A model generated the notes under the pieces. The model searched no databases. It worked only from the letters and a program-made list of their open reading frames with translations, and was not told the origin of the DNA. A program made the translations under genes and the position numbers. A stretch of DNA of 64,000 nt, taken from Rhizobium sp. 2MFCol3.1. GTDB taxonomy: Bacteria > Pseudomonadota > Alphaproteobacteria > Rhizobiales > Rhizobiaceae. Positions 48,254-57,718 of the stretch are shown here, piece after piece; within the stretch, counting starts at the first letter, position 1; each line of letters opens with the position of its first letter. The stretch covers positions 186,001-250,000 of the forward strand of contig NZ_KB898354.1 of assembly GCF_000377565.1 (NCBI RefSeq). The letters run 5' to 3'.

Positions 48254-50032
48254 TCATCTGAACAGCGTCATCAGCTCCTGTGGCCCGTTGTTGGCGATGG
48301 ACAAGGATTGCACGGCGAGTTGCTGTTGCGTTTGCAGCGCGGCTAGCCTTGCCGATTGTTCCTCCATGTCGGCGTCAGTGAGGCGGCCCACGCCGCTGTC
48401 GATGCTATCCATCAGGTGGCTTGTGAAATCGGCCTGGAGTTCCAGCCGCTTTTGTAGGCTTCCAAGCTGTGCGGCTCCCGAGGTGATGCGCTGGCTCGCC
48501 GTCTCGATATAGGTCAGATAGTCCGAAACCAGATCCGGGTTCTCCACGATGTCGATGTCCATGAAATCGAAGAGCGGCAGTGGCTCATTGCTCACCTTTA
48601 TGTTTGAGAACCGAACGCTCGTATCCGATCCTGCACGCCGGTCCATCGCGGGATCAGTTTTAAGCATGACCGAGGATGGTGAAAGCGATTCAATTTGCAG
48701 CGTTGGCCAGTCAGCGCTGAGAAGCGAATTCAGCAGGGTTACCATCTGGTCCGCTGTCTCGACCTTGCCGGTATCCGTACCAAGAACGGAATTTACGTAG
48801 GTGCGATCGAAGCTGTAGGTCTTGGCGGGCATGTTGTTGACCGCGAACGAGAAGCTGACGGTGATGCCATCAGGGTCCTCGCCATCTCGGAAGTCCTGGA
48901 ATGGCGTGAAATCCAAAGTCAGCTTGGAGCCGCGTACGCCCTGGTCGAACTGATTGCCTAATCCTCCGCCCGATACCCCATTGGCGGAGAATCCACTGAC
49001 CTCAACATAGGAACCGTCGAGCCCGAAAGCGCGGTTTTGCAACGTCCCGATGCTAATGACGTCGGGCACTATGCCGCCATGTCCATCGCTGACGAATGTC
49101 GCATAGGCTCCTGTGTTCGCTTGCGAGAGGGCATAACTCAATACCTGACGGTATTGGGTGAAAGTTGAGATCACGCCGTTCAAGGACGGATCGACCGCAT
49201 CGATTGTTGCCCGAGTGATCGAAACCGTCGTGGTTTTTCCTGGATTATAAGGAGGATCGATCCCGTCGGCGGGATTGTCTTTGTCCACGGTGATATTGAA
49301 GTTGATTGAATTGCCCGCGCCGAAGGTCATCGGGCCGGTAAATGTGAAGGGAAAATGCGCCGAATAGCCATTTGCTGTTTCGGGAACCCAGATCTGCGTG
49401 GGTTTGCCCGCGATGACGGAGTTCGCGAGATATCTCATGCCGCCGATTGTGGTGATATCTCGGGGGTCTTTCTGGAGAAGACCACCACCCGTGCTGTTGA
49501 ACAAGGAGGTTGCCGTCAGATGTGTTTCAGACGAGTTGACCGCCACACTGCCGTCCTGACCCCGGACGAAGGATGTGACAACCGAGGCGCTGTTGTTGTC
49601 GACATCGTAGATATCAGCAATATCCGTGTTAAGCCAATTCTGACCGTTGAAACTGCTTGAGTTTGCGATGCTTGTCACTTGAAGCTTGAGCTGGTCCAGC
49701 TCTGTCTGGATTTTCGCCTTGTCGATGCCGTCTTCGGTGGCGGAGACCAGCTTGGATTTGAAATCCGACATAACGTCCAGTACCGAAACCAACCCGCTAT
49801 AGGCCGTGTCGACCTTTGCGGCACCAAGGCTTATCGCATCGGCCACGGCCGAGACGGCCTTGCTGTCGGAGTGCATCGTGGTGGCAATCGACCAATAGGC
49901 TGCGTTGTCTTGCGCGTTCTGCACTCGCAATCCGGAGCTGACTTCGCCTTGCAAGGACGACAGTCTGTTGCCTACGTCGCGAAGCGTCCGCAACGCGGCC
50001 ATTGCCGACGTATTCGTGAGGATGCTGGTCAC
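48254..50032 (-). CDS. Unusually long orphan flagellin
   Basis: Encodes 592 residues, whereas rhizobial flagellins usually have about 320-430. The N-terminal D0/D1 part (MTSILTNTSAMAALRTLRDV, then LSSLQGEVSSGLRVQNAQDN) and the C-terminal part (RLTDADMEEQSARLAALQTQ, ending QSLSIANNGPQELMTLFR) are intact, so it should polymerise. The middle, about residues 180-490, is an enlarged variable domain rich in beta structure that would face outward. No other flagellar or chemotaxis gene is in the window. It could be a secondary flagellin that modifies the filament surface. Confidence 0.88.
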   Translation of the reverse strand: MTSILTNTSAMAALRTLRDVGNRLSSLQGEVSSGLRVQNAQDNAAYWSIATTMHSDSKAVSAVADAISLGAAKVDTAYSGLVSVLDVMSDFKSKLVSATEDGIDKAKIQTELDQLKLQVTSIANSSSFNGQNWLNTDIADIYDVDNNSASVVTSFVRGQDGSVAVNSSETHLTATSLFNSTGGGLLQKDPRDITTIGGMRYLANSVIAGKPTQIWVPETANGYSAHFPFTFTGPMTFGAGNSINFNITVDKDNPADGIDPPYNPGKTTTVSITRATIDAVDPSLNGVISTFTQYRQVLSYALSQANTGAYATFVSDGHGGIVPDVISIGTLQNRAFGLDGSYVEVSGFSANGVSGGGLGNQFDQGVRGSKLTLDFTPFQDFRDGEDPDGITVSFSFAVNNMPAKTYSFDRTYVNSVLGTDTGKVETADQMVTLLNSLLSADWPTLQIESLSPSSVMLKTDPAMDRRAGSDTSVRFSNIKVSNEPLPLFDFMDIDIVENPDLVSDYLTYIETASQRITSGAAQLGSLQKRLELQADFTSHLMDSIDSGVGRLTDADMEEQSARLAALQTQQQLAVQSLSIANNGPQELMTLFR

Positions 50033-50307
50033 GTTAATGGCCCTTGATCATAGGCTAGCCGCCAGACCTAGAATCCGGTCCGGTAACAAACGCTAGCAAT
50101 GGTGAGGACACGTTTAACGGTTAACCACAGGGGTGCCCGCCATAATGGCGAGACCGTCACCAGAAACGCGATTAGCTCGACGTTCATGGCTGCTTGGCAC
50201 CCACACAGGGGACAGAGCACTAGTTAACGCTTTTGGGACATGTATGGTTAAGATTTCGTAAATAAGCAGATGACGAAGTCGAGATCGATCAGCTAAATCC
50301 CTCGCAA

Positions 50308-50940
50308 TCACGGATACTCGGCAATGGCAGCCGTAATTATAGCGAACTCCTCTTCAAATTGCGCAAGCAATTGGACAAACGTCCTTTCAACCTCATTCAC
50401 GTTGCGGATGTCGCTCAAGGCGATAGAGTTCTCACGTAGGAATCGTGAGTAACGTTGCTTTTCACCAAATGCGGTGGCCTCCAAACGAATCCTCGAAGAG
50501 CCGCTCGCTGTCGCTGCGTTCTTGATCGCCATCAGCAGGCCCTTGCGTGCTGCGTGACCTGAAACAGGCCCAACCTCCGCGTTCAGCCTGAGGTGTCCTG
50601 TAACGCCATTATCTCCCAGCCGTAGCTCTATCCAAAGAATTAAAGGGTACCCCGCCCACCAATTTTCGCAGCCGGGCCAAACACGCGCTTTCTTGTCCAG
50701 CGCTTCCTTCCACTGCACTGGAACAAAACTGACGAGGTTTTTGTCATATCCCGAATAGATATATTCGCGATTGGCAAGCCTGAAGCGCTTTCCTTTCTGC
50801 GGACGATCACCAAACAATCGATGCACCGCTGCAGCAAAACCGGTGTCCGGTTTGCTGGGGGTAGCCAGATCAAACATTTTTCTATTCTGGCGCATAAACT
50901 GCTGAGCGAGCTTATAGCCTTCGGATTTATCGTCGCTCAA
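50308..50940 (-). CDS. Protein of unknown function
   Basis: Encodes 210 residues with no signal peptide or membrane segment. It begins SDDKSEGYKLAQQFMRQNRK, has a central beta segment (AGYPLILWIELRLGDNGVTG, then HLRLNAEVGPVSGHAARKGL) and a C-terminal helical part with EVERTFVQLLAQFEEEF. The central segment recalls domains found C-terminal to PD-(D/E)XK nucleases, but no nuclease motif is visible. Codon use is less GC-biased than neighbouring genes, which suggests transfer. It is alone between a flagellin gene and tRNA-Arg, a typical place for accessory DNA. Confidence 0.65.
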   Translation of the reverse strand: MSDDKSEGYKLAQQFMRQNRKMFDLATPSKPDTGFAAAVHRLFGDRPQKGKRFRLANREYIYSGYDKNLVSFVPVQWKEALDKKARVWPGCENWWAGYPLILWIELRLGDNGVTGHLRLNAEVGPVSGHAARKGLLMAIKNAATASGSSRIRLEATAFGEKQRYSRFLRENSIALSDIRNVNEVERTFVQLLAQFEEEFAIITAAIAEYP

Positions 50941-51202
50941 ATCAGCAATTTCCTAATCGGGTACGCCATGAACAGTGCTTGGGAGAGCGTTATTAAACGA
51001 AAGTTGGGAGACAGATAACACCATCAACGGTTGTTCGCATGTGACATAGATTGAGATGTTCGGCAATATTGCCCGCGCCGGCTTCGTCAGCCAGCTTGAG
51101 CAGAATATGCGGCAGCTCGATTGTACTTAACGCCCTTGCAGCAAGAACGTTGCTCCGCGAAAGACGAAAAAGACCGAAAGTCAACAATTTGAGAGAGCAA
51201 AA

Positions 51203-51279
51203 TGGCGCACCCGACAGGATTCGAACCTGTGACCTTTGGAATCGGAATCCAACACTCTATCCAGCTGAGCTACGGGTGC
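51203..51279 (-). tRNA. tRNA-Arg (anticodon CCG)
   Basis: The minus strand folds as a tRNA: acceptor stem GCACCCG/CGGGTGC, anticodon stem TTGGA/TCCAA with loop TTCCGAT giving anticodon CCG (reads CGG, arginine), T-arm ACAGG-TTCGAAT-CCTGT, discriminator G and encoded CCA. The gene is 77 nt. Confidence 0.97.
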
Positions 51280-51408
51280 ATGCCTGAGGCGGGTTTGAAT
51301 CGCCTGTCCGATGGGTGGTTCTTAGCCTAGCTTTTGGCTGGCTTCAATCACCAAAATGAAAAGTCCGCCACCATCGTGCGGCGGACTTCCGTTTTTCGAT
51401 CTTCGCGA

Positions 51409-52209
51409 TCAGACCTGCATGGCGCCGGGGCCGGGGATGGCCTTTGGCGGCACCTTGCCGAGGATGATCATGCCGAGCACTTCGTCCTTGGTCACGTCCT
51501 CGGTGCGGGCGTGGCCGACCACCTGGCCGTTCTTCATGACGGAGACGCGGTCGGCGAGGTCGAAGACGTCGTGGATGTCGTGGCTGATCAGGAAGATGCC
51601 GATGCCTTCCTTCTTCAATTGCTTGATCAGCTCGCCCACCTGCGCCGTTTCCTGCGGACCAAGGGCTGCCGTCGGTTCGTCCATGATGAGGATGCGGGCG
51701 TTGAAGAGGATGGCGCGGGCGATCGCAACCGATTGCCGCTGGCCGCCGGAGAGCGCCTTCACCGGTTCCTTGAAGCGGCGGAAGTTGGGGTTGAGGCGGC
51801 CCATCACCTCGCGGGTGGAGGCCTCCATGGCGACGTCGTCGAGCGTGCCCCACTTGGTGCGGATCTCGCGGCCCAGATAGAGGTTGGCGGCGGCGTCGAC
51901 GTTATCGGCGACGGCAAGCGTCTGGTAGATCGTCTCGATGCCGTATTTCTTGGCGTCGCGCGGGTTCTTGATATCGGCGGGTTCGCCGTCGATCATGATC
52001 TCGCCGCTGTCGCGCTTGTAGGCGCCCGAGAGGATCTTGATGAGCGTCGACTTGCCGGCGCCGTTATGGCCGAGAAGGGCGACGACTTCGCCGGGGTAGA
52101 GATCGACCGAGGCGTTGTCCACGGCGTGGATGCCGCCAAACGAGATCGAGATGTTCTTCAGTTCCACGAGAGGAGTGTTCGGGCTTGGGGAAGTGCGTTG
52201 ATCAGTCAT
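51409..52209 (-). CDS. xylG: Xylose-type ABC transporter ATP-binding protein (single-domain)
   Basis: Encodes 266 residues from the ATG at 52209, preceded by GAGGAG. It has one ABC domain: Walker [13 protein letters not shown] near residue 45, signature [15 protein letters not shown] near 147, Walker [12 protein letters not shown] near 167, and the switch His in [11 protein letters not shown]. coli XylG has two such domains, so this is the short rhizobial version that likely forms a homodimer. It is last in the operon xylF-xylH-xylG and lies 13 bp after the permease gene. Xylose specificity is judged from the binding protein. Confidence 0.88.
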   Translation of the reverse strand: MTDQRTSPSPNTPLVELKNISISFGGIHAVDNASVDLYPGEVVALLGHNGAGKSTLIKILSGAYKRDSGEIMIDGEPADIKNPRDAKKYGIETIYQTLAVADNVDAAANLYLGREIRTKWGTLDDVAMEASTREVMGRLNPNFRRFKEPVKALSGGQRQSVAIARAILFNARILIMDEPTAALGPQETAQVGELIKQLKKEGIGIFLISHDIHDVFDLADRVSVMKNGQVVGHARTEDVTKDEVLGMIILGKVPPKAIPGPGAMQV

Positions 52210-52222
52210 ATCCAGGCTCCTC

Positions 52223-53533
52223 TTACTTCGACCGCGAGCGATAGACGGTGTCGAGCCAGACGGCAACGACGAGAACCGCGCCCACGACGACGTTCTGTAT
52301 GGGGGTATCGACGTTTGCGAGACCCATGCCCGACTGCAGCGACTGCATGACGAGCGCGCCGAGCATGGCGCCGGCGATCGTGCCGGTGCCGCCGGCAAGC
52401 GACGTGCCGCCGATGACGGCCGCCGCGATGGTGTAGAGCTCGTAGGTCGTCCCTTGCGAGTTGGCGGCGGCGTTGAGGCGGGCGGTGGAGATCGCCGCGG
52501 CAACGGCTGCCAGGAAGCCCATCAGCGCGAAGATGCGCACCGTCACCCAGCGGGTCTTGATGCCGGCGAGCTCGGCCGCTTCAGGGTTGCCGCCGATCGC
52601 GAAGACATAGCGGCCGAAGCGCAGGCGGGTGGCGATGAAGGTCATGACGATGCCGACGAGAACGGCGATCAGCACCGGCACGGCGATGCCGTAGGAGATG
52701 AAGAGCCCCGTTTCCGGCCATGCGATGGCGTTGGCTTCGGCGTATTTCTTGGCGATCGCCACCGGCCAGTAATAGATGGTCGAGACCCAGATGGCGCCGA
52801 GCACCAGCGCGCAGCCGAGAACAACCAGGAAATACTCGGCCCAGAGCGGCCGGCGCGGGAAGTTGAAGCGCTTGCGTTGGTGGCGTGAGCTGATGATGCC
52901 GACGATGATCAGCACGCAGGCGATCAGCCCGATGATCCAGCTCCATGTGGCGCCGACGGAGCCTTCGGCACCGCCGCCCATGATGCGGAAGGTGGTGTCG
53001 AGGGGGGCGACCGTCTGGCCCGATGTCACGTACCAGGCAAGGCCGCGCCAGGCGAGGAAGCCGCCGAGCGTGACGATGAAGGAGGGGACGCCCAGGAAGG
53101 CGATGATGACGCCCTGGAAGAGACCGATCAGCGTGCCGGCGATCAGCCCGCAGATCAGCGTGATCAGCCAGGTCCAGGAATTGTCGAAGCCGAGATATTG
53201 CGGCAGGAACTTCGCCTGGACGACGCCCATGATCATGGCGACAAGGCCGAGCATCGAGCCGATCGACAGGTCGATGTTGCGGGTGACGATGACGAGCACC
53301 ATGCCGGTCGCGAGAACCGCGATCTCGGTGGTCTGGACCGAGAGGTTCCAGAGGTTGCGCGGCGTCAGAAACAGTCCGCCGGTGTAGAGATGAAAGCCGA
53401 TCCAGATGACCAGAAGTGCCGCGACCATGCCGAGCAGGCGCGTGTCGATCTCGGTGGCGCGCAGGAAGCGCGTGAAAGGGTTACCCTCCGCCGAGCGCGG
53501 ATGGCTCGATGAGGATTGCGTGATGTTTGCCAT
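52223..53533 (-). CDS. xylH: Xylose-type ABC transporter permease
   Basis: Encodes 436 residues from the ATG at 53533. About ten to eleven membrane helices are seen. Family landmarks are [20 protein letters not shown] (the GHIDLS-type loop), [20 protein letters not shown] and the late [20 protein letters not shown]. The central loop around [14 protein letters not shown] is longer than in ribose permeases, as in XylH. It forms the membrane channel for xylose with the ATPase downstream. A long hairpin lies between it and xylF upstream. Confidence 0.92.
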   Translation of the reverse strand: MANITQSSSSHPRSAEGNPFTRFLRATEIDTRLLGMVAALLVIWIGFHLYTGGLFLTPRNLWNLSVQTTEIAVLATGMVLVIVTRNIDLSIGSMLGLVAMIMGVVQAKFLPQYLGFDNSWTWLITLICGLIAGTLIGLFQGVIIAFLGVPSFIVTLGGFLAWRGLAWYVTSGQTVAPLDTTFRIMGGGAEGSVGATWSWIIGLIACVLIIVGIISSRHQRKRFNFPRRPLWAEYFLVVLGCALVLGAIWVSTIYYWPVAIAKKYAEANAIAWPETGLFISYGIAVPVLIAVLVGIVMTFIATRLRFGRYVFAIGGNPEAAELAGIKTRWVTVRIFALMGFLAAVAAAISTARLNAAANSQGTTYELYTIAAAVIGGTSLAGGTGTIAGAMLGALVMQSLQSGMGLANVDTPIQNVVVGAVLVVAVWLDTVYRSRSK

Positions 53534-53730
53534 GGGTTTGCCGTTTCCCCCATTGTTTGGGCTCTGGCGCGGGCGCCCGAAAGCCCTTGCCGAGGTGCCC
53601 TGTTCTTCAAATCGACCACCGAGAGACTTCCGAAGCGGCCGCGTGGGGTGCGGCATCGTTGCGGCAGGGAATCAAAGCGTTCGCGGTGCGTTGCGAGGCG
53701 GGGAGCGCTTCAGTTAGGCTCCATCCGCAT

Positions 53731-53762
53731 CCGGCGCCGCGGCGAGATCGCCACGGCGCCGG
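53731..53762 (-). terminator. Stable hairpin between xylF and xylH
   Basis: CCGGCGCCG and CGGCGCCGG pair perfectly, and inside them GGCGA and TCGCC pair after one C-A mismatch, giving about 14 bp of GC-rich stem. It lies 23 bp after the xylF stop. It likely protects xylF mRNA and lowers xylHG expression, keeping binding protein in excess. Confidence 0.6.
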
Positions 53763-53785
53763 TGTGTTGGCTCAGCTGGCGAGGA

Positions 53786-54826
53786 TTAGTCGCAAGCCTT
53801 GACGCTGCCGGCCTTTACGCCCTGGCAAGCTTCAGCCTTGGTGATCCAGCCTGCGTCGATGACGACGTTCAGGTTGTCCTTGGTGATCGCCTGCGGCTTC
53901 AGGAAGATGGACTGCATCTTCACCTTCTTCGGACCGCCTTCGAAGGCGGTTACGCCGTCGATCTTGTCCATGGTCTTGCCGCCGGCGAGGTCGAGCGCGA
54001 TTTCAGCAGCGCGCTTGCCGAGTTCGCGGCTATCCTTCCAGACGGAAACCGTCTGGGTGCCGAGCGCGATGCGGTTGAGCGCTGCCTTGTCGGCATCCTG
54101 GCCGGAGACCGGAACGGTGCCTGCCATGCCCTGTGCGTCGAGAGCAGCAACCGCGCCGCCGGCCGTGCCGTCGTTGGAAGCAACAACGGCGTCGACCTTG
54201 TTGTTGTTGGCGGTCAGGAACTGTTCCATGTTGCGCTGGGCGTTCTGCGGCAGCCAGCCGTCTGTGTAGGCTTCGCCGACGTTCTTGATCTTGCCCGCGT
54301 CAACGGCAGCCTTCAGCACTTCCATCTGGCCGGCGAACAGGAAGTCCGCGTTCGGGTCGGAAGACGAGCCCTTGATGAAGACGTAGTTGCCTTCAGGCTT
54401 GACCTTGAACACGCCTTCAGCCTGCAGGCGGCCGACTTCCTTGTTGTCGAAGGTGATGTAGAAGGCAGCCGGGTTTTCGATCAGGCGGTCGTAGCCTACG
54501 ACCGGAATGCCTTCAGCGGCAGCCTTTTCGATGGCCGGGCCGATGGCATCGGAATCCTGGGCGAGAACGATGAGGGCGTTGGCGCCCTGCGAGATCAGCG
54601 ATTCAACGTCGGTCAGCTGCTTTGCGGCGGACGACTGGGCATCAGCGGAGATGTACTTGGCGCCCTTGGCTTCGAGCGCCTTCTTGATGGCGGCTTCGTC
54701 GGTCTTCCAACGCTCTTCCTGGAAGTTGGACCACGAGACGCCGACCACGAGGTCGGCAGCCATTGCGGCGGTATGCACCGATACGAGGATGGCAGCACCT
54801 GCCATCAGCTTCAAAACATGCTTCAT
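53786..54826 (-). CDS. xylF: D-xylose-binding periplasmic protein XylF
   Basis: Encodes 346 residues with GGGAGGATATT upstream of the ATG. Residues 1-23 are a signal peptide ending at AMA. The mature protein follows E. coli Xyl[21 protein letters not shown], then [20 protein letters not shown], the [20 protein letters not shown] block, and [20 protein letters not shown] ending [13 protein letters not shown]. These residues contact xylose in the family. It delivers sugar to XylH and is first in the operon, divergent from a ROK regulator. Confidence 0.93.
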   Translation of the reverse strand: MKHVLKLMAGAAILVSVHTAAMAADLVVGVSWSNFQEERWKTDEAAIKKALEAKGAKYISADAQSSAAKQLTDVESLISQGANALIVLAQDSDAIGPAIEKAAAEGIPVVGYDRLIENPAAFYITFDNKEVGRLQAEGVFKVKPEGNYVFIKGSSSDPNADFLFAGQMEVLKAAVDAGKIKNVGEAYTDGWLPQNAQRNMEQFLTANNNKVDAVVASNDGTAGGAVAALDAQGMAGTVPVSGQDADKAALNRIALGTQTVSVWKDSRELGKRAAEIALDLAGGKTMDKIDGVTAFEGGPKKVKMQSIFLKPQAITKDNLNVVIDAGWITKAEACQGVKAGSVKACD

Positions 54827-54912
54827 AATATCCTCCCGAATAGAATGCGGCCAGCCCCAGCCAGTGGTTCCTCCGGCCGCCGCGATGTGCTGTCGGGAAA
54901 GGTTTTCATTAT

Positions 54913-54931
54913 TTTCTCGACAGTCGAGAAA
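54913..54931. promoter_or_regulatory. Perfect 19-bp palindrome, candidate XylR operator
   Basis: TTTCTCGAC-A-GTCGAGAAA is a perfect palindrome with 9-bp arms between the divergent xylF and ROK-regulator genes. Its position, 87 bp before xylF, fits a repressor site for the adjacent ROK protein, released by xylose. Confidence 0.7.
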
Positions 54932-55055
54932 TTAAGTGTCAGAGATTTTTTCAACTGTCAACACCGCACTACCTGTGAATGATCTCTCACGTGGAGGTTG
55001 TTGGAGATACGGTGTGAACGAGGGGTGGAATGCACGCGGGAATAGGGCGGCCTTC

Positions 55056-56270
55056 ATGCTGACCAGATCGAGCACGGAACTGGTGCGCCAGCGCAACAGC
55101 GTGCTGGTGCTTGCCGCGCTGAGGCGTCATGGCGCGCTGTCCCATACCGAAATAGCTGATTTCACCGGACTTTCCTCGGCAACGATTTCGGCGATCACCG
55201 CCGATCTTGAGAAGGGCGAGGTGATCGAGAAGTCCGAGCAGCAGGCGGCGAGCGGCCGAGGACGGCCGCGCGTGCAGTTTCGGCCGCGGCGCGACAGCGG
55301 CTATCTGATCGTTGTCATCATTTCGTCGGATGGCGTGCAATATTCGCTGGTGGATTACGCCGGTACGCTGATCGACCGTTTCGCTGAGGACCGCTCGCAC
55401 GATCCCGATGGCGCGGCTCGATTCGCAGATGCTGTTGGTGATGGGCTGGAGCGGCTGCTCGAGCGCTCGCGCCTGTCGCGTGACAAGATCAAGCTGATCT
55501 CGATCAGCAGCAAGGGGCTGGTGAGCTCGGATGACGCCGTGCTTCTGTGGTCGCCGATCTTCGGCAGCGACCGGATCGATTTCGAGGCGGCGCTGAGGCC
55601 TGTTTGGCAGGCTAAGATCATCCTCGACAACGAGACGCTGCTGGTTGCCGCAGCGCTTGGCGCGCGCGAGGATGCGAGCAATCCAGATGGGCTGCGGTCG
55701 CTGGCGGCCTTGTCGCTGGGGCACAGCATCGGGCTCGGGATCGTCCGCAATGCGGGGCCGGCGGAGCGGGAGATTTCGGCGCCCAATTTCGGGCACATGC
55801 TGCATATGGCCAATGGCGGTCTTTGTCGGTGTGGGAGCCGGGGATGCATCGAGGCCTATGCCGGCTTCTACGCGATCTTGCGCATGGCCTTCGAAGTGCC
55901 TGACGATACGATCCCGGCGAAGTTTGTGCCCGTCGGCGAACTGGACAAGATCGCGGCGCGGGCGCGCCAGGGTCACCGGATGTCGGCCTTTGCCTTCCGG
56001 CAGGCGGGGCTGGCGCTCGGAAACGGGCTGTCGCGGCTGCTCAGCCTCACCGAGCGGATGCCGGTTGCGATCACCGGGCCCGGCACACGCTATTACGATC
56101 TGCTGAGGCCGGGGATAGAGGAGGGGCTTGCCCAGTCGCACATGGTCAGGATGCAGGGCATGCCCGAACTGCGCGTCGTCTTTGACGAGCCGTTGCTCGT
56201 GTTCGAGGGGCATCTCAACCGGGCGCTATCCGTCATAGACGGCGATATCGTCCAGGGTGGGTTCGGCTAA
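55056..56270 (+). CDS. xylR: ROK-family transcription regulator of the xylose operon
   Basis: Encodes 404 residues from the ATG at 55056; a GTG at 54936 would run through the promoter region. Residues about 10-75 are a winged helix-turn-helix (NSVLVLAALRRHGALSHTEI, then GLSSATISAITADLEKG). The ROK sugar-binding part follows, with the zinc motif GLCRCGSRGCIEAYAG. Divergent placement next to xylF and a perfect palindrome between them suggest a xylose-responsive repressor. Its 3' end overlaps the convergent acyltransferase gene by four bases. Confidence 0.88.
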   Translation: MLTRSSTELVRQRNSVLVLAALRRHGALSHTEIADFTGLSSATISAITADLEKGEVIEKSEQQAASGRGRPRVQFRPRRDSGYLIVVIISSDGVQYSLVDYAGTLIDRFAEDRSHDPDGAARFADAVGDGLERLLERSRLSRDKIKLISISSKGLVSSDDAVLLWSPIFGSDRIDFEAALRPVWQAKIILDNETLLVAAALGAREDASNPDGLRSLAALSLGHSIGLGIVRNAGPAEREISAPNFGHMLHMANGGLCRCGSRGCIEAYAGFYAILRMAFEVPDDTIPAKFVPVGELDKIAARARQGHRMSAFAFRQAGLALGNGLSRLLSLTERMPVAITGPGTRYYDLLRPGIEEGLAQSHMVRMQGMPELRVVFDEPLLVFEGHLNRALSVIDGDIVQGGFG

Positions 56271-57412
56271 GCCGCGGATGTCCTGCGCCGGGTGAGCGTC
56301 CTGCCGATCTTCTGCCCCTGCATCTCGATGAACCTGTGACCTACGGCTGACAGCGCGTAGACGATCGGGATGGTGATGACGATGGAGAGCAGAAAGCGCT
56401 GGAAGTTGCTGATGTCGTGGCCGTGCGCCTTGATCAGGTAGGCGATGACGGGTTGCATGACCAAGAGGTGGATCAGATAGGCGCCGAAGGAGAGTTCGCC
56501 GAGCTCGTGGCAGAACCTGTTGCCCATGAAATCGGAAATCCGGTTCAGCGGGTTTGCAAGCGGGCGGGGCAGATGCGCGTGGAAGATCAGTGCGAAGAAG
56601 GCCACCACAAGCCCGAGGCGAACGACTTCACGCATGACGGTCATGCCGCCGCCGATCGGGATCGCCACGAAGGCCAGTGCCAGCAGGAAGTGGACGAGGG
56701 CGCGTGGGGTCGAGGCGTTGAGCGCGCCGGCGAGCAGCATGCCGGATGTGAAGACGTGCATCTTCAGTGGCAGGAAGGCCGGCATGGGGAAGTTTATGCC
56801 GACGAGGCGGAGCGCCATGGCGATCGCAACGCCGGCGACAACCACGCCGATGCTCCCGCGCAGCCAGCCGAGCCTATGGATGAAGAGCATCAAGAAGGGC
56901 AGGACGGCGTAGAACTGCATCTCGAGGCTGATGCTCCAATCCGGCAGCGGTGTGCGGAAGGCGTGCGCCGGCGACAGGCCGAAGAGGAAGCTCACATGCA
57001 GCAGCACATTCTCGAGGCTGCCGTCGAGATAGCGCTCGGGCTGCTGAGGGGTGACCTCGAGGAAGTGGTCGATCACCATGCGGCTTTCGAAAATGACGGG
57101 GCCGAGAGCGATGGCGATCGCCAGCATCACGTAATAGAGCGGGGCGATGCGGAAGAAGCGGCGGGTCCAGAAATTCGACCATGTCGAGATCTCCGACCAC
57201 GGCTCCTTGTCCTGGCGCAGCTGATAGTGAAACACCATCAGGAAGCCGGAGAGCATGATGAATAGATCTACGCCGAGATCGGGGTCGCCGATCAGTGGCA
57301 GATGCCATCCGGTGAGCAGCATAGCGTGCCCAATCAGCACCCATAAAGCGGCGATGCCACGCAAGCCGTCGAGGCTGCCAATTCGCCCGGAAGAGCCCGA
57401 AATTTCCGCCAT
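56267..57412 (-). CDS. Acyltransferase family 3 (OafA/YrhL-type) membrane protein
   Basis: Encodes 381 residues with about ten membrane helices. The family start GSLDGLRGIAALWVLIGHAM carries the catalytic histidine of the R-x(10)-H motif; GVDLFIMLSGFLMVFHY and FWTRRFFRIAPLYYVMLAIA follow as expected. The protein transfers acetyl or other acyl groups to exported sugars, for example on exopolysaccharide or lipopolysaccharide. No polysaccharide genes lie next to it, so the target is unknown. It overlaps the convergent xylR gene by four bases. Confidence 0.9.
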   Translation of the reverse strand: MAEISGSSGRIGSLDGLRGIAALWVLIGHAMLLTGWHLPLIGDPDLGVDLFIMLSGFLMVFHYQLRQDKEPWSEISTWSNFWTRRFFRIAPLYYVMLAIAIALGPVIFESRMVIDHFLEVTPQQPERYLDGSLENVLLHVSFLFGLSPAHAFRTPLPDWSISLEMQFYAVLPFLMLFIHRLGWLRGSIGVVVAGVAIAMALRLVGINFPMPAFLPLKMHVFTSGMLLAGALNASTPRALVHFLLALAFVAIPIGGGMTVMREVVRLGLVVAFFALIFHAHLPRPLANPLNRISDFMGNRFCHELGELSFGAYLIHLLVMQPVIAYLIKAHGHDISNFQRFLLSIVITIPIVYALSAVGHRFIEMQGQKIGRTLTRRRTSAA

Positions 57413-57662
57413 CTATTGGTCACCCAGTTCGTCGGAGGTCGCATGAATGGCCCGAAAACTGAAGGAAACCAATGGCTAATCAGAGGCTATAGGCGCTGTA
57501 ACAAACGTCGGACGTGCGGAAAATTTGCTAATATACAAAGGCAGACAATGCACTTGCGAGGGCCGCGCCACGGTGCGTTTTGTGATCGAACCACGCGAAT
57601 GTTACAGGCGGCGTCAGAGAGTAGGGCGGTGACGGCGACTGCGCCGGAGGCAAAAACGAGAA
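57413..57662. other. Intergenic region with no recognised gene
   Basis: This part of the gap between the acyltransferase gene and idhA holds the acyltransferase promoter region and no recognisable protein or RNA gene. I see no clear operator. Confidence 0.4.
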
Positions 57663-57686
57663 ATGGCCGGGTTGGGCCCCGGCCAT
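57663..57686 (-). terminator. Terminator after idhA
   Basis: ATGGCCGGG and CCCGGCCAT pair perfectly around a 6-base loop, 33 bp after the idhA stop on the minus strand. A TTCTCGTTTTT tract follows on that strand, so it should terminate idhA transcription. Confidence 0.8.
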
Positions 57687-57718
57687 CTCCTATGTGGCTT
57701 TCGGTCGGGAGAAAACCG

